From the NCBI GenBank assembly GCA_964599895.1, contig CAZRHT010000020.1, positions 1-43,529 of the forward strand: a stretch of 43,529 bases of DNA. Reading direction: 5' to 3'. How positions within the stretch are numbered: position 1 is the stretch's first letter; each line of letters starts with the position of its first letter. Shown here piece by piece: positions 34,378-43,529 of the stretch. Made by a program: the position numbers and the translations under genes. The DNA is from UM-FILTER-49-7 sp964599895. GTDB lineage: Bacteria > Acidobacteriota > Holophagae > Thermotomaculales > Thermotomaculaceae. Below the pieces are notes generated by a model. The model searched no databases. It had not been told where the DNA came from and saw only the letters and a program-made list of their open reading frames with translations.

Positions 34378-34719
34378 TTGAGAAAGGCAACAGTTGTGCT
34401 TCTGGCACTGGGATTTGTCTTCGGAGCAAGCAGTTTCGCATTGGACAGAAAGGCGGGAAACGTGGATATGGGAAAGAAAATATTCAGAGAGCAATGCAAG
34501 GTTTGCCACAGCGGGAAAGATGCCAAGAAACTGACACCCGCCCACAAAACACGGGCACAATGGAAACGCTATTTGAACAACAATGCAGCAAAACTGGCCA
34601 GAAAACATGGTGCAGACATCACCAAAAAGCTGAATCTCAGCGAAGCTGATGTGAACAACCTGTGGGCATTCTGCTACGTAGGTGCCATGGATTCGGAGAA
34701 ACCGCAGACCTGCGACTGA
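34378..34719 (+). CDS. Small periplasmic monoheme c-type cytochrome
   Basis: The 113-residue protein starts at TTG 34378, with AGGGGG (34365-34370) 7 nt upstream; the next ATG (34468) would remove the signal peptide. The Sec signal RKATVVLLALGFVFGASSFA is followed by a single heme motif CKVCH near residue 41 and a helix-rich C-terminus ending in a Cys (QTCD). It resembles small cytochromes encoded beside multiheme and barrel proteins. It is the first gene of a three-gene group with the DUF3373 barrel and the octaheme cytochrome and may shuttle electrons to them. Confidence 0.8.
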   Translation: MRKATVVLLALGFVFGASSFALDRKAGNVDMGKKIFREQCKVCHSGKDAKKLTPAHKTRAQWKRYLNNNAAKLARKHGADITKKLNLSEADVNNLWAFCYVGAMDSEKPQTCD

Positions 34720-34832
34720 TGAAATGGTGGAGACTCTGAAAACAGAGACCTCCAACAATTGAGCGTGTGCGAGACGAGTTGACGTTAACCGGATTAAACA
34801 ATAGCTTCATTTTATACTGAAGGAGTTTTGAT

Positions 34833-36665
34833 ATGAGACGCAATCTCGTCATCATTTTTCTGATTGCGGCATTCTCAGTTTTTTCAGCTTATGCTCAGAC
34901 AGATGTGAAGAATCTGAAAAAACAGATAGAAGATTTGCAGGATCAGCTGGACGACCTTGCTGACAGAGTGGATGTCAATGAGCAGCATACCGTCATGGAC
35001 AAGATCAATTTTTCATACGAACTGAGAACAAATGCTTATAACATGAGTTATAAGGATATGCGGGGACTTCCGGATTGGGCATCCACAATGATGGGGTTGT
35101 GGGCATTCAATCGGCTGGCAGTTCCGGCAGGCCAGATTGGCGGAACGCCACTGGGTTCCGGCTCAGGCTACACATTCAACCCCTCATTTGTAATGGCCAA
35201 CCAGGCCCTGCTGCAGGGCATGATGCCGGCGATGATGCAAATGGGATTTATTGATGCCAATGGTTTTGTGGACATGAATGGAAACAATCAGTTTGACATG
35301 TATGACATGCCGATGATTGGTGTTGGCAGCCTGGGGACACCCTACTTTACCGGTACATTCGGTGCGTCTGATATGGCCAAGTACCAGATGATGTTTCAGG
35401 GCGTGCAGCCCAAGGTGTACGACTATGACAACAGCCTGATGTATACCACCCGTCTTCGCATTGACATGGATTCCCAGATTAATGAACATCTGAAATTCGG
35501 TGGTCGCATGACCATGTACAAAGTGTGGGGAAATGGCGCGGAGAGCAGTTTCTTCAATGGCCAGATGACCTCGCAGATGATGGACGGACTGGACACTTCC
35601 ATGCCCTCCGATGACAAGCTCAGGATTGAACGGGCTTTCTTTACCTATTCCTGGGATGGTGGTCACTTCTCTGTTGGACGCCGACCGTCCACAGATGGCC
35701 CTCCTATGGAATACCGCAACTACAGCGTAGTGGGCGGTTCTCCCATTTCTACTTTGATCAACTGGCAGTTTGACGGAATGTCTCTGGGGTTCAGCCTGGA
35801 GAACGCAACGGGAATCCCCGGTGCATCAATTAAGTTCTGCTACGGTTACGGATTCGAGTCCGGTTACGGAAACTCCTATTCCTATAATTCCGCCAATGCG
35901 GACGTTAATGACACCCAGTTCGGGGGTTTTATTGCTCATCTGTACCGGACGAGGAAAATTGATTTCGTGGCCCTGTATGCCCATGCGTTCAGTATGGCAG
36001 ATGGCTTCACCGGTACCGTTGTAATGCCGTTTGTGGTTCAGGGAAGTGATGTCAACCGGGATGGTGTGTTCGATGAGTACTATCTTGCTGCCAACAACGG
36101 TGGATATATTTCAAGAACTCAGGCAACCTCTAATATCGGGACGGAAGATATGGGTACCCTGCTTGTACGGGGCGAAGCCGGGAACTTCGGCTACTTTGCT
36201 TCTTATTCAGTGAGCAGGACCAGTCCAAATGGTCGTTCCATGAATCCGATGATGCAGTTCTGGGGAAAGGATGCCCTGTTAAATGACAACGGCGGACAGG
36301 AGAATCACAACGGAAGTGCAGTTTGGGCCGGTCTCACATACAATTGGGAAAACGGTGCCCGTCTCGGTGCGGAATATAACCACGGCTCCAAATACTGGTT
36401 CAACTTTACAGGTGCGGAAGACAACATTGTGGGTGCCAAGGCGGCAGCTCGTGGTGACGTATATGAACTTTACTTCACTTATCCGTTCTACGGGACGCAT
36501 TTCTTTCTGACCGGCGGATACCAGAAGTATGATTACGAATATACCGGCAGCGGTATGCCGTTGGGCGCGCCAAAGAAGATAGAGAACGCCACAGCATTTG
36601 ACGCCCTGATGCCCATCGTAGATAAGGTGGACAATATCTACCTGTCGCTGACTGCACGGTATTAA
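34833..36665 (+). CDS. DUF3373-type outer-membrane beta-barrel protein
   Basis: The 610-residue protein has a Sec signal (RRNLVIIFLIAAFSVFSAYA), a short coiled-coil (residues 24-50, KNLKKQIEDLQDQLDDLADR), then amphipathic strands to the C-terminus, ending in LSLTARY, an aromatic last residue typical of outer-membrane barrels. A Met-rich region at residues about 115-200 (MMPAMMQM and MYDMPMIG) is unusual. The length and N-terminal coiled-coil fit the DUF3373 family, found next to multiheme cytochromes in metal- and sulfur-respiring bacteria. With a cytochrome on each side it could form a porin-cytochrome conduit. The ribosome binding site is AAGGAG. Confidence 0.78.
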   Translation: MRRNLVIIFLIAAFSVFSAYAQTDVKNLKKQIEDLQDQLDDLADRVDVNEQHTVMDKINFSYELRTNAYNMSYKDMRGLPDWASTMMGLWAFNRLAVPAGQIGGTPLGSGSGYTFNPSFVMANQALLQGMMPAMMQMGFIDANGFVDMNGNNQFDMYDMPMIGVGSLGTPYFTGTFGASDMAKYQMMFQGVQPKVYDYDNSLMYTTRLRIDMDSQINEHLKFGGRMTMYKVWGNGAESSFFNGQMTSQMMDGLDTSMPSDDKLRIERAFFTYSWDGGHFSVGRRPSTDGPPMEYRNYSVVGGSPISTLINWQFDGMSLGFSLENATGIPGASIKFCYGYGFESGYGNSYSYNSANADVNDTQFGGFIAHLYRTRKIDFVALYAHAFSMADGFTGTVVMPFVVQGSDVNRDGVFDEYYLAANNGGYISRTQATSNIGTEDMGTLLVRGEAGNFGYFASYSVSRTSPNGRSMNPMMQFWGKDALLNDNGGQENHNGSAVWAGLTYNWENGARLGAEYNHGSKYWFNFTGAEDNIVGAKAAARGDVYELYFTYPFYGTHFFLTGGYQKYDYEYTGSGMPLGAPKKIENATAFDALMPIVDKVDNIYLSLTARY

Positions 36666-36685
36666 AAGGGGAGAGTACCTCGAAG

Positions 36686-38101
36686 ATGAAGAAATTCTTT
36701 GCGTTGATGTTGATGGTTTTGATGGCTGCCATGATTCAGGTCATGGCCCAGGACGATGAGGATCTGGATCCGCCCCATTACGGCTACATCCAGAAATACG
36801 AAGGCACCAAAACCTGCCTCAAGTGCCACATGAAAGAAGGGAAAGACGTTTTTCACAGCGTACACTACCAGTGGCAGACAAAAGTATCTAATGTTCTTGG
36901 TTTCGCGAAAGGTTCTGAACACGGGAAGATGACAGACCTGAATGATTTTTGCACCAATCCGAGAGCCAGCCGGGTGGGTTGGGTGAAGACCAAGGATGGA
37001 AAGATTGTTGTGGAAGGTTGTGGAAAGTGCCACGTGGGTGATGGACTGCTGCCCTCTGAGACTATCAGTGAGAAGCAGCTGGACAATATTGACTGCCTGA
37101 TGTGTCACGCACCGGGTTATTCGCGGAAACTGGTGGAAAAAAACGGTCGGAGAGTATGGGTTCCAAAAGATGGTCCCGAACTGTTGACCATCAGAGCCAG
37201 AAATGTGAGAAAACCAACTGCACAGATGTGTTTGCGTTGTCATGCCGGTGCGGGCGGTGGCACCAACTTCAAGCGTGGCGATCTGGAATCGGCCCACTAT
37301 GAAGCTGATGACACCATTGATGTGCATTTCGCAAACGATATGGCCTGCGTTGAATGTCATACAACGAAAAATCACCACATTGCCGGCCAGGGTGCAGACC
37401 TCTTGAGTAACGACCTGCCAGGGGTGAAAGTGGCCTGTGAGAATTGCCACGAAAATGCCCCTCATGACAGTGCCGTACTGAATCGCCACGCAAAAACCGT
37501 ATACTGCACAGCGTGCCATATTCCTGATTTTGCCAGAGTGGATGCGACAGACATGTACAGAGACTGGCGTACACTTACCATGAATGAAGCAGGCACCAAG
37601 TACGAGGAAAAACACATCATGGAAAAGCACGTGAAACCGGTTTATGAATGGTGGAATGGCGCGATTACAGCCCAGGATCCCATGAAGCCGGTTTCAGAAG
37701 TTTTTGGGTTCGTGCATATGACTCAGCCGGTTGGTTCAATCAATGACCCCAATTCCCGGATTTATGCATTCAAGCGTCACGTGGCCATGTTACCGATGCT
37801 CAAGAAGACGAAGGAGCTCATCCCAGTGGCCGTCACAATCGCTTTTCAGACTGGAGATATTGATAAAGCCGTTATTGCCGGTGCAAAATCGTATCGGAAT
37901 ATTACCATCACGAAGGACGATTACACTTGGGTAAAGGTGGACCGCTTCATGGGTCTGTTCCATGAAGTACTCCCCGGTGCGAAAGCACTGAAGTGTAATG
38001 CCTGCCACGGTAAGAAGGCAACCCGCTTTGACTGGAAGGAACTTGGTTACAAGGGCGACCCCAGAAAATTTGGGGGACGCTTCTCAGTGAAGAAAAAATA
38101 A
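36686..38101 (+). CDS. Octaheme c-type cytochrome, tetrathionate-reductase (OTR) family
   Basis: The 471-residue protein has a Sec signal (KKFFALMLMVLMAAMIQVMA) and exactly eight CxxCH motifs, at residues 44 (CLKCH), 112 (CGKCH), 137 (CLMCH), 182 (CLRCH), 221 (CVECH), 251 (CENCH), 274 (CTACH) and 437 (CNACH). The segments ACHIPDFARV, VYEWWNGA and GSINDPNSRIYAFKRH match the octaheme tetrathionate reductase family, which reduces tetrathionate, nitrite or hydroxylamine in vitro. The physiological acceptor is not predictable. The gene lies 20 bp after the DUF3373 barrel and ends at a strong terminator. Confidence 0.88.
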   Translation: MKKFFALMLMVLMAAMIQVMAQDDEDLDPPHYGYIQKYEGTKTCLKCHMKEGKDVFHSVHYQWQTKVSNVLGFAKGSEHGKMTDLNDFCTNPRASRVGWVKTKDGKIVVEGCGKCHVGDGLLPSETISEKQLDNIDCLMCHAPGYSRKLVEKNGRRVWVPKDGPELLTIRARNVRKPTAQMCLRCHAGAGGGTNFKRGDLESAHYEADDTIDVHFANDMACVECHTTKNHHIAGQGADLLSNDLPGVKVACENCHENAPHDSAVLNRHAKTVYCTACHIPDFARVDATDMYRDWRTLTMNEAGTKYEEKHIMEKHVKPVYEWWNGAITAQDPMKPVSEVFGFVHMTQPVGSINDPNSRIYAFKRHVAMLPMLKKTKELIPVAVTIAFQTGDIDKAVIAGAKSYRNITITKDDYTWVKVDRFMGLFHEVLPGAKALKCNACHGKKATRFDWKELGYKGDPRKFGGRFSVKKK

Positions 38102-38123
38102 TAATAATCTTTATGATTACCTT

Positions 38124-38151
38124 AAGGGGAGCTGAGGCTCCCCTTTTTTTT
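38124..38151 (+). terminator. Rho-independent terminator after the octaheme cytochrome
   Basis: AAGGGGAGC (38124-38132) pairs with GCTCCCCTT (38137-38145) around TGAG, followed by a run of T to 38151. Confidence 0.92.
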
Positions 38152-38227
38152 ATCAAGGCCAAAAGCAAAGTGGCTGAACCCAATTTCCATGGTACAATCC
38201 ACGATATCAAAAAACAGGAGAAGGTAG

Positions 38228-40456
38228 ATGCCGTTTATAAGTGGCAGGAGGAATAGTCGTTCCGATCAGGGCACGCTGGGGACCTTCCTGGGCGTGTATA
38301 CACCGACGATTCTGACGATTCTCGGCACCATCATGTACCTTCGTTCCGGATGGCTGACCGGTCATCTCGGGGTATTGCCTTTTCTGGTGATCATTATTGT
38401 CGCCAACATGATTACACTTATCACCAGTTTGTCCATCTCATCTGTGGCGACCAATGTGAAGGTGGGAACTGGCGGTGCTTACTACATTATTTCGAGGAGC
38501 CTGGGGATTGAAATCGGCGGTGCAATCGGTCTTCCACTTTTTCTGTCCCAGGCATTTTCAGTCACACTGTATGCGTTCGGTCTCGCGGAATCGCTGAGGA
38601 TTGTCTGGCCGGATATTCCCCTTCAGCTTACAACTGCGATTTTTGTGTTGATTGTCGCGGCTATTTCAATGATGGGAGCAGAACTGGCGTTGAAATTGCA
38701 GATTCCTATCATGATTCTGGTGGGACTTTCTCTCCTCGCTGTTGTGGGCGGTTCAACCGGGCATGCAATCGAACATGGCTGGAATTTGGTTGAATCCTCA
38801 GGGGATGTAAATTTCTGGAGGGGATTTGCGATCTTTTTTCCCGCTGTAACAGGAGTAATGGCGGGGTTGGGCCTGTCGGGGGATTTGCAGGCACCTATGG
38901 AATCGATTCCAAAGGGAACGATGCTGGCGGTTCTTACCGGAGCTGTTATCTACATTTCCCTGCCGTTTATCATGTCCTTTGGAGCTACACCAGACGGGTT
39001 GCGTGGTGATCCCCTGATCTGGACCCGGGTTGCGTTTCTGGGCAAATGGATTGTAATGCCCGGTCTCTGGGGTGCGATCATATCTTCCGCAATCGGAAGT
39101 ATGCTGGGAGCTCCCCGTACTGCCGTTGCATTGGCCAAAGATGGCCTGGCTCCCCGGATGCTGGCGGCGAAGGGCCAATCAACAAGGGAATTATTTCCCA
39201 GTATGGTGGTATCCACTGCAATTGCCCTTGGCGGGGTCCTTCTGGGAAATTTGAACGCGGTCGCGGTGATGGTTACGATATTTTTTCTCACGGTCTATGG
39301 AATGGTGAACATTGTGGCTGCAATTGAAGCGTTGAGCGGAGACGCCTCCTGGCGTCCGAAAATGAAGTTTCCATGGGCGCTACACCTCCTGGGAGGTTTG
39401 GGTTGTTTCGGGGCAATGGTACTGATTAATCCCTATGTGGGGACGGCGGCCATTGTTGTGGAAGCAGTGATCTGGTTTCTGTATTCCAGAAAAGGGTACC
39501 AGATCAAATGGGGTGATGCCAGACGTGGTTTGTACGAGAGTTTGATCCGGTGGTCCCTGATCCGCCTTTCAAACAGGCCCATGACAGCGAGAAACTGGCG
39601 GCCCCACATTCTGGCCTTTGTTTCTGACCCGGTGGAACACCTGGATCTGATTCGTTTCAGTGATCTCTTTTCACAGAAAAGAGGAGTTGTGACAGTCTGT
39701 GAATTGATGGTGGGGGACCTTTCGTCAGATAATTTGCCAATTACGGAACGCAAAGAGGAGATTCAGTCGCTTATCAACGAAGAAGAACTTCAGGTTTTCG
39801 CCGAAGTGGATGTCGTGGCGAATATTTCAGAGGGAATTGTGGATGTGGCTCAGGCAAATGGAATGGCCGGGATTGAAAGCAACACTGTATTGCTGGGATG
39901 GCCGAAGAACCCGGAAGGGCTGGCCCGGTTTTTCCCGGTCATGCGGAAGTTGGAAAGACTGGGGAAATCATTGGTGATTGCCCGGACAAATCCCGGACAC
40001 ATATTCCCCCTGAAGGGGACACAACCTACGATTCACGTGTGGTGGGGCGGACTCCAGAGAAATGGAGATCTGATGTTGCTGCTGGCCTATTTGTTGACGC
40101 AGAATTCGGACTGGAAGGATACCCGGATTGAAGTGATCAGTATTGCTTCCAATGAATTAATGAAAAGCCAGACAGAAAGGTATCTGAGCCGGTTGATGCC
40201 GGAAATTCGAATACACGCAATCCCACGTGTGCTTCTGAAACCGAAAGAAGAGTCAGTTCTTGATTTGATTCACCGGGAGAGCGGGGAGGCGGAGGTCGTT
40301 TTTTTCGGGCTGGCCGATCCGGAACATGGAAAGGAATTGGATTATGCCCGGAGGCTACAGGAAATTGCCGGTGATTTGCAGACTGTATTTTTTGTGAAAA
40401 ACTCGTCTCTTTTCATGGGAGACTTATTGGGAATGACGGATTCCAGTACTGAGTAG
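38228..40456 (+). CDS. SLC12-type cation-chloride cotransporter/amino acid permease-like protein
   Basis: The 742-residue protein has about 12 TM helices (residues about 20-420) in the APC fold and a large soluble C-terminal domain (about 450-742). The N-terminus GTFLGVYTPTILTILGTIMY and the loop VKVGTGGAYYIISRSLG match bacterial members of the SLC12 (NKCC/KCC) family more than ordinary amino acid permeases. The C-terminal domain carries the SLC12-like segment FAEVDVVANISEGI and an FPLKG turn. Substrate ions are not predictable from sequence. The ribosome binding site is CAGGAGAAGG. It follows a terminator, so it has its own promoter. Confidence 0.82.
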   Translation: MPFISGRRNSRSDQGTLGTFLGVYTPTILTILGTIMYLRSGWLTGHLGVLPFLVIIIVANMITLITSLSISSVATNVKVGTGGAYYIISRSLGIEIGGAIGLPLFLSQAFSVTLYAFGLAESLRIVWPDIPLQLTTAIFVLIVAAISMMGAELALKLQIPIMILVGLSLLAVVGGSTGHAIEHGWNLVESSGDVNFWRGFAIFFPAVTGVMAGLGLSGDLQAPMESIPKGTMLAVLTGAVIYISLPFIMSFGATPDGLRGDPLIWTRVAFLGKWIVMPGLWGAIISSAIGSMLGAPRTAVALAKDGLAPRMLAAKGQSTRELFPSMVVSTAIALGGVLLGNLNAVAVMVTIFFLTVYGMVNIVAAIEALSGDASWRPKMKFPWALHLLGGLGCFGAMVLINPYVGTAAIVVEAVIWFLYSRKGYQIKWGDARRGLYESLIRWSLIRLSNRPMTARNWRPHILAFVSDPVEHLDLIRFSDLFSQKRGVVTVCELMVGDLSSDNLPITERKEEIQSLINEEELQVFAEVDVVANISEGIVDVAQANGMAGIESNTVLLGWPKNPEGLARFFPVMRKLERLGKSLVIARTNPGHIFPLKGTQPTIHVWWGGLQRNGDLMLLLAYLLTQNSDWKDTRIEVISIASNELMKSQTERYLSRLMPEIRIHAIPRVLLKPKEESVLDLIHRESGEAEVVFFGLADPEHGKELDYARRLQEIAGDLQTVFFVKNSSLFMGDLLGMTDSSTE

Positions 40457-40581
40457 TCGTTTACTTTACTTGAAAATGCTGGACAATATGAATTTTCGTA
40501 GCGATGCTGTGAATTATTTTCGTGCCCGAACAGGGTATCAAGTATAATCAAATCCCGAACGAGGTCGAAGATGGAGTTGAA

Positions 40582-43392
40582 GTGAAAGAGATTACAATAA
40601 AGGGAGCCAGGGCACACAACCTGAAGAACGTTGACTTGAAAATTCCCCGGAACAGATTGGTCGTAATTACCGGTCTGTCCGGATCCGGGAAATCTTCCCT
40701 TGCGTTTGACACAATTTATGCGGAGGGACAACGCCGCTACGTGGAATCGCTGTCATCTTATGCCAGGCAGTTTCTGGATCAGATGGAAAAACCGGACGTA
40801 GACTTGATTGAGGGCCTTTCCCCTGCCATTGCCATCGAACAGAAGACGACCCATAGAAATCCCAGGTCTACTGTAGCTACGGTGACCGAAATCTACGACT
40901 ATCTTCGAATTCTGTTTGCCCGCGCCGGCGAGCCTCATTGTCCCGGTTGTGGGAAACCGGTATCCTCGCAGTCGCCCTCTGAAATAGCTGAAAAGCTTTC
41001 CGCGTTGCCGGAAGGGACCCGAATCTCCATCTGTGCTCCGGTGGTACGGGACAAGAAGGGAGAGTTCAAGAAATTCTTTGATGCATACCTTGCGAAGGGC
41101 TTTGTAAGGGCAATTGTGGACAAAGAGGTCATTTCACTGGATGCTCCCCCGACTCTCGAAAAGAATATTCGCCACTTCATTTCGTTGATTATTGACAGAA
41201 TTAAGGTTGGACCGGATAGCCGTTCCCGAATCGCGGAATCTGTGGAACTGGCGTTAAAACTATCAGAAGGCCTGGTAGAAGTCGTTTTTCACAAAACAGA
41301 GACAACCGAATTGTTCAGTGAGCACTTTGCTTGTCCGGATTGCAATATCAGTATCCCGGCTTTGCAGCCGAGGAATTTTTCGTTCAACTCTCCCCATGGC
41401 GCCTGCCCGGATTGTCATGGACTGGGTGTTTTGATGGAGTTTGACGAAGATTTGATTGTAAACCCCGGTCTCAGCATTCGGGAGGGAGCCTTGCTCCCAT
41501 TGAAGAATCCCGGAATGGGATACCGGAGTGCGTTGTTGAAAACGCTGGCCGCAAATTTCGGATTTGATTTTGATACGCCCTTCGGACGGCTATCAGATGC
41601 TGCTAAACAGGCCATTCTCTACGGAACGGACAGCAAATTGGATTTTGTGTACGAAAGCCGCAAAGGTTCCCGATATCAGTGGCGATCCCATTACGAAGGA
41701 ATTATTCCCATGTTGAGAAGGCGTTACGGGGAAACCACATCTTCAGACACGCGGGAAGAACTTGAGAAATTCATGTCCGCACGGGAGTGCCCGTCCTGTG
41801 ATGGGCGGCGCCTTCGTCCCGAGATTCTGGCGGTGACCATCAATGGCCGGAATATCATGGATTTTACCGAACTATCTGTGGAAATGGCGATTCAGATTTT
41901 CCAGTCACTGAAATTGAATGAGACGCAGAGAAAGATTGCCGATAAAATTCTCAAGGAAATAGTGCAGCGCCTGGAGTTTCTCAACGATGTGGGTTTGTCA
42001 TACTTGACGTTGAACCGCTCAGCCGGAACGCTGAGTGGAGGAGAATCCCAGAGAATCCGGCTGGCAACACAGATTGGTTCAAAACTCATGGGAGTAGTCT
42101 ATGTGCTGGATGAACCTTCCATAGGGTTACATCAACGGGACAATCGGCGGTTGATTCAAACATTGGAAAAGATGCGGGATCTCGGAAATACAGTGATTGT
42201 GGTGGAACATGACGAGGAAACCATTGATTCGGCAGATTTCGTCGTGGACCTTGGTCCAGGCGCAGGGGAGCATGGCGGAAGAGTGGTCTGCACCGGGAAA
42301 CCGGCCGAAATCCGGGCCTGTCCAGGTTCCATCACTGGAATGTATTTGTCGGGAAGAAGAAGTATCCCGATTCCGGATATGCGGCGCAAACCGGAAGGGT
42401 GGCTTACCCTGTCCGGTGCCACTTTGCACAACCTGAGGGGGTTGAATACAAAATTTCCACTTGGCGTGTTCACTTGCGTAACCGGTGTGTCGGGGAGCGG
42501 AAAAAGTACTCTTGTAAACGGCATTTTAAGAAAAGCACTGCGTAGAAAACTCGGGGGTCGTTCATTGAAAGGCGTTGGCTTGTCCCGAATTTCAGGGACT
42601 GAGAATGTAGACAAAGTGATTGCCATTGATCAGTCTCCGATCGGTCGAACACCTCGCTCCAATCCCGCCACCTACACCGGCTTGTTTACCCCTATCCGGG
42701 AATTGTTCGCACAAACGTCGGAGTCCCGGACACGGGGCTATAAGCCCGGCCGGTTCAGCTTTAATGTAAAGGGTGGGCGGTGTGAAAAATGCCGGGGAGA
42801 TGGACTGATTAAAATTGAAATGCACTTTCTGCCGGACGTATACGTGACTTGCGAACAGTGCGCGGGCATGCGATACAACCGGGAAACACTGGAGGTTCGA
42901 TACAAGGGAAAGAGCATAGCGGATGTACTGGAAATGACAGTAGAGGAAGCGTTGGAGTTCTTCAGCGCGATTCCCAAAATACGAAACAAGCTCAGAACTC
43001 TGTTCGATGTGGGCTTGTCCTATGTCCGCCTGGGTCAACCGGCCACCACCTTAAGCGGAGGTGAGGCCCAGCGAATCAAGCTGGCCCGGGAATTGTCGAA
43101 ACGAGCCACAGGGAGCACACTCTATATCCTGGATGAGCCGACTACCGGACTGCACTTTGATGATGTGGCAAAACTCCTGTCTGTGCTGAATAGACTGGTC
43201 GATGCGGGCAACACGATAGTGGTGATTGAGCACAATCTTGATGTGATTAAGAGTTCAGACTACATTATTGACCTGGGCCCGGAGGGCGGAGATGAAGGTG
43301 GAGAGGTCGTGGTAGTGGGAAAACCGGAGAACATCATGAATTGTAATGCTTCTTATACGGGGAAATTTCTTAAAAAAGTGTTGAAAAAATAG
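40582..43392 (+). CDS. uvrA: Excinuclease ABC subunit UvrA
   Basis: This roughly 936-residue damage sensor of nucleotide excision repair has two ABC ATPase halves. I place the start at GTG 40582, with GGAG 5 nt upstream; the earlier GTG at 40522 has no ribosome binding site, and a TATAAT at 40543-40548 lies between them. Motifs: Walker A1 GLSGSGKSS (31-39), zinc finger 1 (CPDCN and CPDCHGLG), signature LSGGESQRIRLATQ, Walker B YVLDEPSIGLHQRD, Walker A2 GVSGSGKST near 635, zinc finger 2 (CEKCRGDG at 734 to CEQC at 757) and second signature LSGGEAQRIKLA. Complete. Confidence 0.96.
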   Translation: MKEITIKGARAHNLKNVDLKIPRNRLVVITGLSGSGKSSLAFDTIYAEGQRRYVESLSSYARQFLDQMEKPDVDLIEGLSPAIAIEQKTTHRNPRSTVATVTEIYDYLRILFARAGEPHCPGCGKPVSSQSPSEIAEKLSALPEGTRISICAPVVRDKKGEFKKFFDAYLAKGFVRAIVDKEVISLDAPPTLEKNIRHFISLIIDRIKVGPDSRSRIAESVELALKLSEGLVEVVFHKTETTELFSEHFACPDCNISIPALQPRNFSFNSPHGACPDCHGLGVLMEFDEDLIVNPGLSIREGALLPLKNPGMGYRSALLKTLAANFGFDFDTPFGRLSDAAKQAILYGTDSKLDFVYESRKGSRYQWRSHYEGIIPMLRRRYGETTSSDTREELEKFMSARECPSCDGRRLRPEILAVTINGRNIMDFTELSVEMAIQIFQSLKLNETQRKIADKILKEIVQRLEFLNDVGLSYLTLNRSAGTLSGGESQRIRLATQIGSKLMGVVYVLDEPSIGLHQRDNRRLIQTLEKMRDLGNTVIVVEHDEETIDSADFVVDLGPGAGEHGGRVVCTGKPAEIRACPGSITGMYLSGRRSIPIPDMRRKPEGWLTLSGATLHNLRGLNTKFPLGVFTCVTGVSGSGKSTLVNGILRKALRRKLGGRSLKGVGLSRISGTENVDKVIAIDQSPIGRTPRSNPATYTGLFTPIRELFAQTSESRTRGYKPGRFSFNVKGGRCEKCRGDGLIKIEMHFLPDVYVTCEQCAGMRYNRETLEVRYKGKSIADVLEMTVEEALEFFSAIPKIRNKLRTLFDVGLSYVRLGQPATTLSGGEAQRIKLARELSKRATGSTLYILDEPTTGLHFDDVAKLLSVLNRLVDAGNTIVVIEHNLDVIKSSDYIIDLGPEGGDEGGEVVVVGKPENIMNCNASYTGKFLKKVLKK

Positions 43393-43401
43393 AAGATTGT
43401 G

Positions 43402-43529
43402 TCAGTTTCTCAGTTTGAGGATGTATTTTCCGTAGATGCGGGATTTGTCCACTGCGCCCCATTCCCGTGAATCGGCGCTGACCAGTCGATTGTCACCCAG
43501 AACAAATACTGAACCGTCAGGGATGGGAA
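43402..43529 (-). CDS. lepB: Signal peptidase I, C-terminal end only
   Basis: On the minus strand a frame open from the window edge ends at TGA (43404-43402) and gives the last 42 residues. It contains IPDGSVFVLGDNRLVSADSR, then EWGAVDKSRIYGKYI, which matches the signal peptidase I box E (GDNRxxSxDSRxxG) and its following strand. The catalytic Ser and Lys lie outside. The gene is convergent with uvrA and only 9 bp from its stop. It would cleave exported pre-proteins such as those carrying the Sec signals described here. Confidence 0.88.
   Translation of the reverse strand, partial: PIPDGSVFVLGDNRLVSADSREWGAVDKSRIYGKYILKLRN

Noticed and set aside
40522..40581. Upstream GTG start for uvrA, adding 20 residues
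   Set aside because: No ribosome binding site, a TATAAT lies inside this stretch, and the usual UvrA N-terminus begins with the sequence after GTG 40582.
1..43529. tRNA, rRNA, CRISPR, insertion sequence or phage genes
   Set aside because: All intergenic stretches were read on both strands; no T-loop signature, direct-repeat array, transposase or integrase was seen.

Overview
This window looks like part of a draft or metagenome-assembled chromosome: it contains N-gaps of 10 and 100 bases. The organism is probably an anaerobic diderm bacterium. Diderm features are an Mla-type lipid transport set, a large outer-membrane beta-barrel and an AsmA-like protein. Anaerobic or respiratory features are an octaheme c-type cytochrome, two small c-type cytochromes, a heterodisulfide-reductase-like Fe-S membrane oxidoreductase and an AmmeMemoRadiSam locus. 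Desulfobacterota, Acidobacteriota or a related candidate phylum would fit, but the sequence alone does not settle it. I found no tRNA, rRNA, CRISPR array, insertion sequence or phage gene.

Layout. 1-4701: the end of an SDR gene, then a tightly packed acylation cassette of SGNH-like membrane protein, MBOAT acyltransferase, acyl carrier protein and fatty-acyl-AMP-ligase-like enzyme. It resembles the D-alanylation (Dlt) logic but has a FAAL-type activating enzyme. 4937-5056: a strong promoter and terminator enclosing a candidate small RNA of about 85 nt. 5071-11133: an AsmA-like protein, an SLC13 transporter and a membrane protein with an embedded, degenerate spermidine-synthase domain. 11259-13493: a minus-strand group with a STAS-like protein, an isoprenylcysteine-methyltransferase-like protein, an autoregulated MarR repressor and a small membrane protein. 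13664-17250: Memo-AMMECR1 fusion, DUF362 protein and radical SAM enzyme, all with export signals.

17350-23128: a small cytochrome c, a probable lipoprotein and the tgt-yajC-secD-secF operon; SecF carries an unexpected helix-hairpin-helix-like insertion. 23195-30438: bifunctional Rel, a YdcF-like protein, MlaE-MlaF-MlaD (MlaD has a long beta-rich tail) and RadA. 30658-31866: a GAF-GGDEF diguanylate cyclase on the minus strand. 32173-38101: an EtfD/HdrD-like oxidoreductase behind a consensus promoter with an operator-like dyad, then monoheme cytochrome c, DUF3373 barrel and octaheme cytochrome, which could form an electron-transfer module. 38228-43529: an SLC12-type transporter, UvrA, and the convergent end of signal peptidase I.

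Most notable: the small RNA, whose C-rich loop is perfectly complementary over 10 nt to the ribosome binding site of the EtfD/HdrD-like gene; the SecF insertion; the FAAL-ACP-MBOAT-SGNH cassette; and the exported AmmeMemoRadiSam set with a TTG start that restores a Tat signal.
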